Shown: positions 1 to 7,085 of the stretch, piece by piece | How positions within the stretch are numbered: the stretch's first letter is position 1 | Layout: the number at the start of each line of letters is the position of its first letter | DNA from: Obelidium mucronatum | Lineage: Eukaryota > Chytridiomycota > Chytridiomycetes > Chytridiales > Chytriomycetaceae | Direction of reading: 5' to 3' | DNA: 15,309 nucleotides | Assembly: GCA_025765595.1 (NCBI GenBank) | Contig: JAIVFH010000541.1 | Span: forward strand, 1 to 15,309 | Notes under the pieces: model-generated | What the model was told of the DNA's origin: nothing | The model's database searches: none | The model's input: only the letters and a program-made list of their open reading frames with translations | Translations under genes and position numbers: made by a program

Positions 1-133
1 GGCTTGATATTACGTGTCGACGATGTTGCTGTCATCAATAAATTAGTTGGAAAATGAAAAGCTGCGAGAAGGACAATCCGAAATACTTGCAAATCTAAAG
101 TCAGAGAAAAGGCTGAAAACAGCTCTGTAAAAC

Positions 134-138
134 AAAAA
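134..138 (-). terminator. RNA polymerase III oligo-T terminator
   Basis: Read on the minus strand, TTTTT followed by GTTTT lies 8 nt after the tRNA 3' end. A run of five T residues is a normal pol III stop signal. Confidence 0.75.
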
Positions 139-146
139 TGTATATA

Positions 147-218
147 GCCCGACGTGGGGGTCGAACCCACAACCTTAAGATTAAGAGTCTTACGCTCTAC
201 CGATTGAGCTAGCCGGGC
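147..218 (-). tRNA. tRNA-Lys (anticodon CUU)
   Basis: The minus strand folds into a complete 72-nt cloverleaf. The acceptor stem is GCCCGGC/GTCGGGC, the D-arm GCTC/GAGC, the anticodon stem TAAGA/TCTTA with loop CTCTTAA (anticodon CTT, lysine AAG codons), and the T-arm GTGGG-TTCGACC-CCCAC. Internal pol III A-box (TAGCTCAATCGG) and B-box (GGTTCGACC) are present, there is no intron, and CCA is not encoded, as expected for a eukaryotic nuclear gene. It is the only non-transposon gene I can identify. A probable LTR lies about 120 bp upstream, a location typical of retroelements that settle near pol III genes. Confidence 0.96.
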
Positions 219-340
219 TCATGCTTTCATTTTGATTAGAAAAACTATAGTGACCAATTTTATGTCAGCAGGATTGGATGAGAGTTTCAAACTATCATAA
301 TTGATAGGTGACGCAGCACCGGACTATCACAGCCGCTAGA

Positions 341-583
341 TGTTGTATGGCTAAGAGGCAGCTTATGACTCTCAGGGGAAGGGGCGGTGGATGTTGCTTG
401 CGCACAAGCTTACTTCCGCAGAAGTGACAAGGGAGAAGTATTGTGCACGCGCACACTTCTTCCCATGTTCGTCCCTTTTCCGGTGGAGGACATTTCCTCC
501 TATTTATATCTTCAGAACTCTGAAACACGGGGGTGTTTCCAGGAACTTTAAGGTCATGCTCCGCACACCTACAGATTCCAACA
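341..583 (-). mobile_element. Ty1/copia-type LTR (probable 3' LTR)
   Basis: On the minus strand a purine tract, CTGGGGGAG (about 584-592), is followed directly by TGTTGGAATC. This is the classical polypurine tract/3' LTR junction of copia elements. A TATAAATA box lies at 508-501, about 75 nt into the LTR. A good right boundary is ...CATACAACA at 341, giving TGTTG...CAACA ends and a length of 243 bp. It lies downstream of a decayed RNase H remnant on the same strand, as expected for a 3' LTR. No second LTR or target duplication is visible, so the end at 341 is inferred from the short inverted terminal repeat only. Confidence 0.6.
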
Positions 584-723
584 CTCCCCCAGTTCTGAAC
601 AATAACCCGGACCTTATTTAAATAGACTTCACTTAAAGCTGCCTGTCTAGATAAACTCCCCCGATACAACATCCAAGCAAACTATGGTCAACAACCATCT
701 AACTGTTTCTCAGTTGCTTCTCC

Positions 724-1161
724 TCAGAGAACACGTAAATATGTCATACCAGAACGTCTTCGATGACCGACAAAGATTTGGGTTCCAATATCAGAATCGC
801 TCAAAGGGCCAGGAATGTGATTACAGTCAATCACACCTTCTTATTAGAATTCCCGCCCCTTCCAATACCTTCAGTTCATCCACTTGCTAGCTTCAGTTCT
901 TTTGTTCTCATGTACTCACTCAACAAAAGCTGTATTATCACTGAACATAGCCAAGGGTGTTGTCACATTGATATTCAAATCTTTGCACAACTCCAACAGG
1001 TAAGGAAGAGACCCTTGATAGAAAGCGACATGTTCAGCTGCAGTTTGATCCACAGTAACAAGTCCTTGCTTACAAGACCTCCACGACACTGCAGATTTTC
1101 CCATGATCTTGAAAATCCAACCAGTTTGAGCTTTCCTGCTCGCACTGTCCGAAATTTTTTG
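724..1161 (-). pseudogene. Ty1/copia polyprotein remnant (RNase H C-terminus)
   Basis: The minus-strand translation contains the copia RNase H landmarks in order: SDSAS...TGWIFKIMG, SAVSWRSCKQ, a diverged STEAEY block (QTAAEHVAF), a LLELCKDLNI segment and FSDNTAFVE. After a TGA the same frame goes on with KWMN..RYWKGREF..EGVI, then a tail CNHIPGPLSDSDIGTQIFV that matches the usual HIPG...ADI.TK end of copia pol. Four in-frame stops (TGA, TGA, TAA, TAA) break it, and the STEAEY acidic residue is replaced in part. The left-hand pol domains are missing: similarity ends near 1161, where an unrelated repeat begins. It is a dead 3' fragment lying just upstream of the LTR. Confidence 0.75.
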
Positions 1162-1184
1162 TGTTAGTTGGTGAAATCACTTGA

Positions 1185-1518
1185 GGAAAGCTCAGCCGTA
1201 AAATTGAATAAGTAAAACATGATTACTCATGTCACAGATCCCTTTTTGAGACAGTTTTGTTGTCTGGAAGTAACAATTAATGTAGCATGGAGTTACTTTA
1301 ATTTCCAAGTCAATTTTCCTTTTATTGCCAGGGAAGTAACAACTTGAACGTGTTCATTTTCTAAAAATAGAATAATTAAAAACCTCTTCTGAACCCTCAA
1401 ACCCTTTGAACAAAGTAGCATCATCTTTTCTATCTCAAACTCCCCCTTGGCATGACAGGTTGATAAGCAACCTGCAATAAATAAGGGCTCGTATACCACT
1501 TGCCCCCTTCTAACTTGA
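1185..1518 (+). repeat. Repeat copy A: intron 3' end plus VDKQPA exon start
   Basis: This stretch aligns by eye with 6180-6510 through blocks such as ATTTTCTAAAAATAGAA, AAACCTCTT, ACTCAAACC and CAAACTCCCCCTT, ending in CATGACAG followed by GTTGATAAGCAACCTGCA. It lacks about 38 bp near 1432 that copies B and C have. If CAG is a splice acceptor, the following frame begins VDKQPA, as in the other two copies, but stops after 19 codons (TGA ending at 1518). It is therefore a degenerate copy or a truncated last exon. I see no product for it. Confidence 0.65.
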
Positions 1519-1525
1519 AAAAAAT

Positions 1526-1600
1526 AGAGGGAGAAAAGGGGAAAGAAAGGAGAAAGGAAAAGAGAAAGGAAAGGGGGAAAGGAAAAGGAAGAAAGGAAAA
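1526..1600 (+). repeat. 75-nt uninterrupted polypurine tract
   Basis: Only A and G occur over 75 bases, mostly as GAAAGG and GGGAAA units. Its complement is pure pyrimidine. It sits between repeat copies A and B, in the 1519-1874 stretch where I see no gene. Such tracts can form triplexes (H-DNA), but this is only a composition-based inference. Confidence 0.85.
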
Positions 1601-1874
1601 TGAGAGATAGACAAAGGAACTCACAACAGTGTGTTGGGTTGTTGCATCAAGACAGGTTTATTGAAGATTTACGAAAAAGAAACAATCAGTGAGAGCTGCT
1701 TTCTTCTGGAAGATTTTGTTGAGGCAGAATTCGTTGCAAGTGGGTTGTAGGCTGTGCTGGAATCAGTGTGTTGCATTTCTTGCGGTTGTTTTTCCCTATT
1801 GCATAGTGGTTTAAAGCCAATAAAAGTGAATCATTGCACTATACCTGGACAATCTGTCAAGCGCAATGAAAACA

Positions 1875-2156
1875 TTATTTTGCACGTTTCTTTTCAGATG
1901 GAACGGCAGTACCAGCAGGAACTGTGAAGTTTGACAGACCATTCTGCAGAGTGCTTGGTGCAGCTACTTGAGAGGACCGAATGCCTGATGGGACAGAAAC
2001 TCTTTGCTGATGCAATGTGACAACTGGTGGACGGATACTTTGTGGTTCAAAGACTGGAGCATTATGACGCATCTGAACTTGAAGAGCTGTAGATGGTGGG
2101 AGTTGAGATGGTTGGGCTTGCACTGGTTCGCCTTGATTTGCAGGTTGCTTGTCAAC
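1875..2156 (-). CDS. Last exon of unknown Gln/Pro/Ser-rich protein
   Basis: An open frame of 94 codons including the stop runs from a proposed splice acceptor (AACATGACAG, intron ending at 2157) to a TAA at 1875. It starts VDKQPANQGE, becomes rich in Q, P, S and V (for example QAQPSQLPPS), and ends with a basic EKKRAK that could be a nuclear localisation signal. No domain is recognisable. The upstream intron end and first codons match copies at 1459 and 6489, while the rest of the exon is unrelated to either. An AATAAA on the minus strand at 1662-1657 could end the transcript. No upstream exon is visible, because 2241 onward is KDZ sequence, so the exon is probably stranded. Confidence 0.4.
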   Translation of the reverse strand, partial: VDKQPANQGEPVQAQPSQLPPSTALQVQMRHNAPVFEPQSIRPPVVTLHQQRVSVPSGIRSSQVAAPSTLQNGLSNFTVPAGTAVPSEKKRAK

Positions 2157-2240
2157 CTGTCATGTTAAGGGGGAGTTTGAGGGGGTTGGAGGCCAATTCC
2201 TTGTAGTTCTATTTATAGAAAAGATGTTCCTACTTTGTTT
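2157..2240 (-). repeat. Repeat copy B (inverted relative to copies A and C)
   Basis: The minus strand from about 2240 to 2157 matches 6395-6488 almost base for base, including CTTTTCTATAAATAGAACTAC, AAGGAATTGGCC and CCCCCTCAAACTCCCCCTTAACATGACAG. It is the 3' part of an intron and leads into the exon ending at 1875. A short hairpin, CAGGTTG-(5 nt)-CAACCTG, straddles the proposed splice junction in all three copies. Confidence 0.75.
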
Positions 2241-2245
2241 AAATG

Positions 2246-3380
2246 AGTGCCTGATCCAGACAGCGCAGTGATTTTCAAACGTGGATTTTACGTGTATCAC
2301 ATGCTACTACTGCAGCAGTACATTTCCAAGATCCCTGCCAATGAACATATGCGGTACAGTCACTTCAGACCTTCCTGGGCCCCCAAAACAACACAATTGT
2401 GGAACAACTCCCTATTTCTGGGTCCATACTTACCAAAAACAGGTGATTCTATTCATGACATCAGACCCACGATGCAGGAATACGTCACCTTCATGACTGA
2501 CTAATTTAGCAAGAAGTGGTGTCACCGCTGCGACGGGTGCCACCAGTTTTACAACGGAAAGGAAATGTCTGGCAGTGTAATGGATGGGAAAGTCATGGGA
2601 CATCTCTTGTGTTCTGTGCCTGGCTGTGTGTTGCCTATTCTTGGTGTGAACACATTGTTCTGCTCATTGCATGCCCAGCGGAAGAATGAGTGCATCATCT
2701 CTGGCTGCAAGCGAAAAAAGACAGACACTGTTTTGAGTACCTGCAGACTCAGCTCTCACAACACGACTGTCCAGGAAATCATTGGGAAACAGTGGAACAA
2801 GGACTTTAAAGCGACGCGAAAGTCCAAGAAAACGCGAACATCTACAGTGCATATTGATACACAAGAAAAAGAGTTAGTAACAAATCAGCGGTTCACGTAC
2901 AGTCTGAAGCAGCGGTTCCTGCCTGGAATATTTATGGCTGTGTGGAGCTGCGGCATGATCATTGGAATATCTAAGATGTACTCTTTTGAGTCTTCAACCT
3001 TTATTTCTCGCTTCTTATGCCACTGTTTTGCGCGAATGGGCAAAGTACCTACCTTTGTTTTCTACGATAGAGCCTGCCGCTTGCTCCAATCCCTACGCGC
3101 CCGACACGTAGCAGGAAAATTCACAATATATGAAAGGTGCACTTTACTTATTTATTATTATGCGCTCTGTTCATTATATAGTGTACTGTTATTATACTTA
3201 CCACCGATCTTTGTTGGAATCAGGTTCTTGAACAAGACTGTTACGTTTGTGGTTGACAGGTTCCACTTTTGGATGCACAGGGACAACTTCTGTACAGAGC
3301 ATTGCGATCCAGCAAAATTCAAGGAATTGACGTCCGGAGGGCCTGCAAATGGAAAGGGAAGGTTTAACACGTCCGCGGCA
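2246..3380 (+). pseudogene. Truncated KDZ transposase-like copy 1
   Basis: This 1,135-nt segment is nearly identical to 7823-8966 of the long KDZ copy, starting abruptly at AGTGCCTGATCC and ending abruptly at GTCCGCGGCA. It lacks the N-terminal CxC5-like cluster and the C-terminal end. Breaks seen: a 9-nt in-frame deletion near 2342 (relative to the GATGACTAT of copy 2), and a TAA at 2502 where copy 2 has a tyrosine codon. Past that stop the CxC6-like cysteine cluster (CDGC...CSVPGC...C..H...C..GC...C) and the KDZ core (FYDRAC, VDRFHF) remain open. The 87-nt in-frame intron at 3137-3223 is kept. Sequence unlike KDZ begins at 3381, nine bases before the proposed end of the large element, and the missing part is not found on the element's other side. 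Confidence 0.88.
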
Positions 3381-3389
3381 CAATTGGGG

Positions 3390-3571
3390 ATGCGGGCCGG
3401 ACCTCGCGAGTCGCGATACCGGTCGCGTTGCGAGCCGCTCACGGGCCGCTTGCGACCTGCTGACGAGCCGCTAGCGGGCCGCTTGCGACCTGTGCCACGG
3501 CCTGTTGGCAGGCCGCTCTGTACCTTTTTATGTGGGGCGCGAGCCGCAAGCCACTTGTTCACAGGCCGCTA
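3390..3571 (+). repeat. Left inverted terminal region with subterminal repeats
   Basis: This G+C-rich stretch of about 180 bp contains two near-identical 28-mers at 3432-3459 and 3465-3492 (GAGCCGCT, two variable bases, CGGGCCGCTT, GCGACCTG), separated by 5 nt, plus further GGCCGCT, GCCGCAAGCC and CACAGGCCGCTAAC words. The same words occur inverted at 11730-11872. Dense subterminal repeats next to short inverted ends are typical transposase-binding architecture of large DNA transposons. Confidence 0.75.
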
Positions 3572-3652
3572 ACCCCCAACTGTCACTAAAACTCAAGAAT
3601 AAGCCACAAAAAATGTATCAAATAAGGCTGTTTATTAAGTCTGTTTATTATC

Positions 3653-3688
3653 AATAAATAAATAAATAAGTAAATAAGTAAATAAGTA
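3653..3688 (+). repeat. AAATA/AAGTA microsatellite
   Basis: Tandem AATA units grade into AAGTA units. The tract lies in the 3' region of the minus-strand dioxygenase gene, next to two TTTATT words (3631 and 3643) that read AATAAA on the minus strand and may serve as polyadenylation signals. Confidence 0.8.
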
Positions 3689-3696
3689 CACATTGC

Positions 3697-4974
3697 TCAA
3701 CCCAGGGCTTGCAAAACCGATTCCCGTATCTTCCGATTGCGATCTGTGGCATCGCGATTAATGTTGAAGGTAACTCCCCGCTTCTCCACCACAGCGCTTC
3801 CCACAAACCTGTCCTGGTTGCGCTTCACCGCCCAACTCGCTGTTCCCATTCCATCTGCCAGAATCAGCGAGATTCTCCGCTTTCTAGTATCTGCCTCCGC
3901 CGCCAACTCCGCTACCTCCACAAATCGTCGCTCCCCTGAATGCCACATCCTGGTTCCATGTTTTTCATGCTTGAACATGGAAACAATCGCCTCCCCATGA
4001 ACCGCTGGGATCACCACATTTCGATCTGGTAGGTACAGTGCTGGCCATACCACGGGCGGTTCCGCGTCTTCCTCATCCACCACAACACTGAAGTTGATCC
4101 CGAAAGTCGAATTCTTGCTGTCCAGGTGGAACTTGAAGTCCCCGTTGTTTGAGCACGCAAGAAACGAGGACGTGAAGATCCCAAAGATGGGATCACATGT
4201 GGTTGCAACTTCCTATTGGTCTCGTTTTCGCAATTAGAAGGTAAGCACTAAACTATAACAAACACATACCTTTGTAATGTTGGCCACCATCTCGAATGCC
4301 TCCCGATGTACCAGAGACTCCACAACGCCAGTGAGGTAAGCGACCAGCGGCTGAAGGCCCTCAAAGTGGGGCAGCAGCTCTGGCTTGATGTTCTCCTTTC
4401 CAAACACCGCCAGCCCGTTCGCTACTTTTTCGGCATGTTCTTTTACCTTGACAGACGCTACATCCGCTGGGTAGTGCGGGTCCTTGATGCCGTCTGCAAC
4501 TCCAGTCCAGGAGCACAGGTTGATGACTCGCATGTTGCCGCGCGTCTTGACCTTTGGCTGCGAGCGTCGAAAGATAGCTGCAAGATCGCGGATGTGCGGC
4601 ATGGCGTCCTTGAGTATATAGGGCGGCAGTTTGATTCTAATAGCACTCCCAAGTTGTTAGCAACGCTTGGACTGCAACAACACCAAAAAAACCCTCACCT
4701 CCCTGCAACAAGCTCTTCAACTCCGTCTGTGTTTAGACCATACACAAACTCCTGTCCCTTGGTTCTGTCATCCAGCACTCGCAGCTCTGCAGGTTTTGTT
4801 GCTGAAAATGTTTAACACCAACCACAGCAAAAAAAAGAAGTTGGCCCACCAACCTATAATATCAGCGCGGCTCAATCCCTGCTCAGACATGTGCTTTTGG
4901 CGTTTCAGCATCTGGTGTGCAGCGGTGGATGCTGACTTTTTGACGCGTTTTCGTTTGTTACGCGTTTTGTCCAT
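3697..4974 (-). CDS. TET/JBP-like Fe(II)/2-oxoglutarate dioxygenase (4 exons)
   Basis: Splicing exons 4974-4854, 4801-4699, 4636-4270 and 4212-3697 (introns of 52, 62 and 57 nt, all GT-AG) gives one uninterrupted 368-aa protein, so the gene appears intact. The start is the ATG at 4974, followed at once by a basic nuclear-localisation-like stretch (TRNKRKRVKK). The C-terminal half fits a double-stranded beta-helix dioxygenase. An H-x-D iron site is seen at residues 226-228 (FKFHLDS), then FGINFSVVV, a distal histidine at 282 (FKHEKHGT) and an arginine for 2-oxoglutarate at 310 (KRRISLIL). This spacing and the HGT and RxS contexts resemble TET/JBP enzymes, which oxidise methyl groups of 5-methylcytosine or thymine in DNA; fungal members are known to ride with KDZ transposons. 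Family assignment is from motifs only; another 2OG-Fe(II) family is possible. It is divergent from the JmjC-like gene and shares its 160-bp promoter. Confidence 0.72.
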
Positions 4975-5133
4975 TGCATTAATAGATAAATAAATAAATA
5001 AATAATCAAGTTAACTCAACAATACTAAGGTAATTTATTGAATCAAAGTATTCCTTGCATATCAACGGCTACAAAGCTGTAATAAAGTATTCTCTGCGTT
5101 GTTGTGTTCTCCCTCATTACTTTGACTTGAAGA
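4975..5133. promoter_or_regulatory. Bidirectional intergenic promoter
   Basis: Only 159 bp separate the ATG of the minus-strand TET/JBP-like gene (4974) from the ATG of the plus-strand JmjC-like gene (5134). It is A+T-rich, with an AAAT microsatellite at about 4986-5004 and TATA-like words near 5045-5095. The two dioxygenase genes are therefore probably expressed from a shared region. No specific factor site is recognisable. Confidence 0.55.
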
Positions 5134-5964
5134 ATGCGACGCTCAACAAGACAACGCCAAGCCGCTGCCGCTGCCACAGCCTCAACCAAACATACAACAG
5201 CATCAACCTCTTCTATCAACCCGATCACAGCAATTAGAGCGTGTCCTGCTGCTCCTGCTGAGATCCTTGCCGCTCTGGATCAAATTGAGCAAGTCCTGTT
5301 GGATCGCAGCCGCATCTATATCCTGTCGGACTGCAACCTGGATCTTACGCGCTTGGAATGCCTCCTTCTTGCCAATCCTGGCAAGATTCTATTCCTGCCA
5401 TCCTCCAATATTCCTGCAGATCGCTTGACGTCAGGGGAGTATTATCCCACAGCCTGCTACCACGACGGTCAACCACACAAAAGGAGCTTTGTCTCTGGGT
5501 TTTTTGATCCATTGGAGCAATGGGAGCTGCAGCATGCAGCGTTTTCCGCTCCAATCATGTTGTGTCAACCCATCAACCAGTACCGCCACTCCCCCCTCCA
5601 TCAGGACTATGGAACAGCCATCAACGTCCTCCTTCAATTACCCACCAATCAGCAGCTATTCAAGCTGTGGGTGGTGCTTGTCCCCAGCGACCCTACAGCC
5701 ATCATCCCTACCCTTAATCCCCTGTCTTTCGCTCAAGCCATGGCTTTGGAGGTGGGCCCTTCCTGCACATACACAGCAAGGATCTGCTTTGTAAAGAGGC
5801 CTGGCGATCTCTCCGTCATTCCTTCTGGCTACCCACACGCTGTGATCACAGTCTCAACTAGAGACATACGCTCAGTCACTTTGCTTCTTCGCAGTGCAGG
5901 TTGCAAATCCAGAGGAATTAGGTCTTTATGTGATTTCAACACTGGAAGCAGAAAATTTCATTAA
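5134..5964 (+). CDS. JmjC-like cupin dioxygenase, C-terminus rerouted
   Basis: The frame opens at ATG 5134 with a basic MRRSTRQRQ and an Ala/Thr/Ser-rich leader of about 40 residues, then a globular region. Residues 150-250 look like a JmjC core: HQD at 156-158 (iron H-x-D), a lysine at 177 in FKLWVVLVPSDP where JmjC enzymes bind 2-oxoglutarate, and PGDLSVIPSGYPHAVITVS at 223-241 supplying the second iron histidine (235). JmjC proteins demethylate histones or hydroxylate proteins; the substrate here is unknown. The natural reading seems to end at 5883, the end of a 27-bp repeat. The last 26 codons (from residue 251, LLRSAGCK...) come from unrelated joined sequence and have the look of random read-through. 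The second 27-bp copy at 9725 leads into a plausible continuation. There are no introns or frame errors before 5883. Confidence 0.62.
   Translation: MRRSTRQRQAAAAATASTKHTTASTSSINPITAIRACPAAPAEILAALDQIEQVLLDRSRIYILSDCNLDLTRLECLLLANPGKILFLPSSNIPADRLTSGEYYPTACYHDGQPHKRSFVSGFFDPLEQWELQHAAFSAPIMLCQPINQYRHSPLHQDYGTAINVLLQLPTNQQLFKLWVVLVPSDPTAIIPTLNPLSFAQAMALEVGPSCTYTARICFVKRPGDLSVIPSGYPHAVITVSTRDIRSVTLLLRSAGCKSRGIRSLCDFNTGSRKFH
5857..5883 (+). repeat. 27-bp direct repeat, left copy
   Basis: Twenty-seven bases beginning ACTAGAGACATACGC and ending CAGTCACTTTG are identical to 9725-9751. Here they encode the end of the JmjC fold (TRDIRSVTL). Confidence 0.95.
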
Positions 5965-6016
5965 GGGAATTTTTTGTGAGACTCTTCCAGAATTGCCAGA
6001 AGATTTAAGTTATTGA
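5885..6016 (+). CDS. Unknown exon-like fragment
   Basis: A frame open across the 5883/5884 junction reads FFAVQVANPEELGLYVISTL, then an acidic EAENF and ELPEDLSY, ending at TGA 6016. CAG at 5897-5899 could be a splice acceptor. The composition is protein-like (balanced, few rare runs), but I do not recognise a family, and no upstream exon is visible because the JmjC gene abuts it in another frame. It is probably the 3' end of a gene cut off at the junction. Confidence 0.3.
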   Translation, partial: FFAVQVANPEELGLYVISTLEAENFIKGIFCETLPELPEDLSY

Positions 6017-6179
6017 TTGCCAGAACATTTAAAGTGGCTACTTTCTTTGTTTCCAAAAATCTACAGAAGATGCCCAACAAGCCAAACAATAATGCCAACA
6101 GCCCTATTGACACTTGTGTTGGTTGGTGGTATGTAGGAAAGGATGAACACCTTAGACAATGTTGTGGCTTCAAGAAATC

Positions 6180-6488
6180 AACAGCTAATGTGTAAAATAA
6201 AGTGTAACATGATCATTCAGGTCAAAACCCCTTCTTCCAAAAGTTGAACCGTGATGTATTGTGTGGGAGTGCCTAATGGAACATGGAGCAACTTTGTTTC
6301 CCAGTCATATTTTCTTGATATTGACAGTGAAATAACAGCTTGAACTTGCTGATTTTCTAAAAATAGAACTATTTAGAAACCTCTTTTTAACACTCAAACC
6401 ATTTCAACACAGTAGCAACACCTTTTCTATAAATAGAACTACAAGGAATTGGCCTTCAACCCCCTCAAACTCCCCCTTAACATGACAG
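6180..6488 (+). repeat. Repeat copy C: intron 3' end before the VDKQPA exon
   Basis: It is homologous to 1195-1458 over about 300 bp and near-identical to the reverse complement of 2157-2240 in its last ~95 bp. It ends with a pyrimidine-rich tract (CCCCCTCAAACTCCCCCTT) and AACATGACAG, a credible splice acceptor, directly before the exon at 6489. There is no coding sequence of its own. Confidence 0.72.
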
Positions 6489-6938
6489 GTTGACAAGCAA
6501 CCTGCAACAACCAGGGACGCGACATCCATCATGGGCGGCGCTCACGTCATCTTTCCAAAGGACTACCTGTATGTGTACAAGTACAATTGTGCCAGCAAGC
6601 ACACTTACCTTTGGGGGAACACCAACATCAAGTACCACTACTACATGGTTTGGTTTTATTTCCGCTCTACTATCTTCAAGGGTGCCAATGGTGGTTGTCA
6701 TGAGTTGGAAGGGGACTTGCTAACTATAGAAGAGTATAGCGATTGCAGGTTTGATGGGGTGAGGGATGCGGTGGCGGAGTTAGTGTCAAGTTGGACAGTG
6801 CGGGGTGATGCCAAAAGGGAAGCTGCAGCCAAAGCAGCGAAGCAAGGTGTTTCAAAAAGGCTGAAAGCAAAACAAGCAAATAGGGAGAAGATGGAAAGGG
6901 TGAGACATGCAAAAGTGGGAGGATCAAAGAGAAAGTGA
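6489..6938 (+). CDS. Unknown protein, Lys/Arg-rich C-terminus
   Basis: From the proposed acceptor the frame VDKQPATTRDATSI runs into an ATG at 6531 and on to TGA at 6936-6938: 149 codons from the acceptor, 135 from the ATG. The first half is Tyr-, Trp- and Asn-rich (KDYLYVYKYNC, GNTNIKYHYYMVWFYF). The second half is a charged helical stretch (KREAAAKAAK, KRLKAKQANREKMERVRHAK) ending GGSKRK, like a nuclear or nucleic-acid-binding tail. AATAAA at 6963 could end the mRNA. I do not recognise the family. The same exon start precedes unrelated C-termini at 1459 and 2156, so the first codons may belong to a mobile cassette rather than the protein. Confidence 0.42.
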   Translation, partial: VDKQPATTRDATSIMGGAHVIFPKDYLYVYKYNCASKHTYLWGNTNIKYHYYMVWFYFRSTIFKGANGGCHELEGDLLTIEEYSDCRFDGVRDAVAELVSSWTVRGDAKREAAAKAAKQGVSKRLKAKQANREKMERVRHAKVGGSKRK

Positions 6939-7085
6939 TATCATAACTATAGAAGCACATGCAATAAAGGAAAACCCTATGACACAATTAAAGAATTCTT
7001 TATTGCCAATATACTGGACCTATAGCGTCGCGTTGATTGCAATTGTTTGGTTTGCCCCAACAGGCTGAACGCAAACTTATCAAAA

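Noticed and set aside
295..672. 125-codon minus-strand open frame over the LTR
   Set aside because: It spans the polypurine tract, the LTR start and the TATA box and has no protein-like domain; it is a chance frame in LTR sequence.
763..1167. 134-codon plus-strand open frame
   Set aside because: It is antisense to the recognisable copia RNase H remnant.
3432..3492. Possible CRISPR-like direct repeats
   Set aside because: There are only two 28-bp units with a 5-bp spacer, in a eukaryotic transposon terminus, with inverted counterparts at the other end.
3158..3562. 134-codon minus-strand frame over the KDZ copy end and terminal repeats
   Set aside because: It joins antisense KDZ sequence to the G+C-rich subterminal repeats; the Arg/Pro/Gly-rich translation is a product of the repeats.
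4306..4815. 169-codon plus-strand open frame
   Set aside because: It is antisense to exons 2 and 3 of the TET/JBP-like gene and crosses its splice sites; the minus-strand spliced protein is far better supported.
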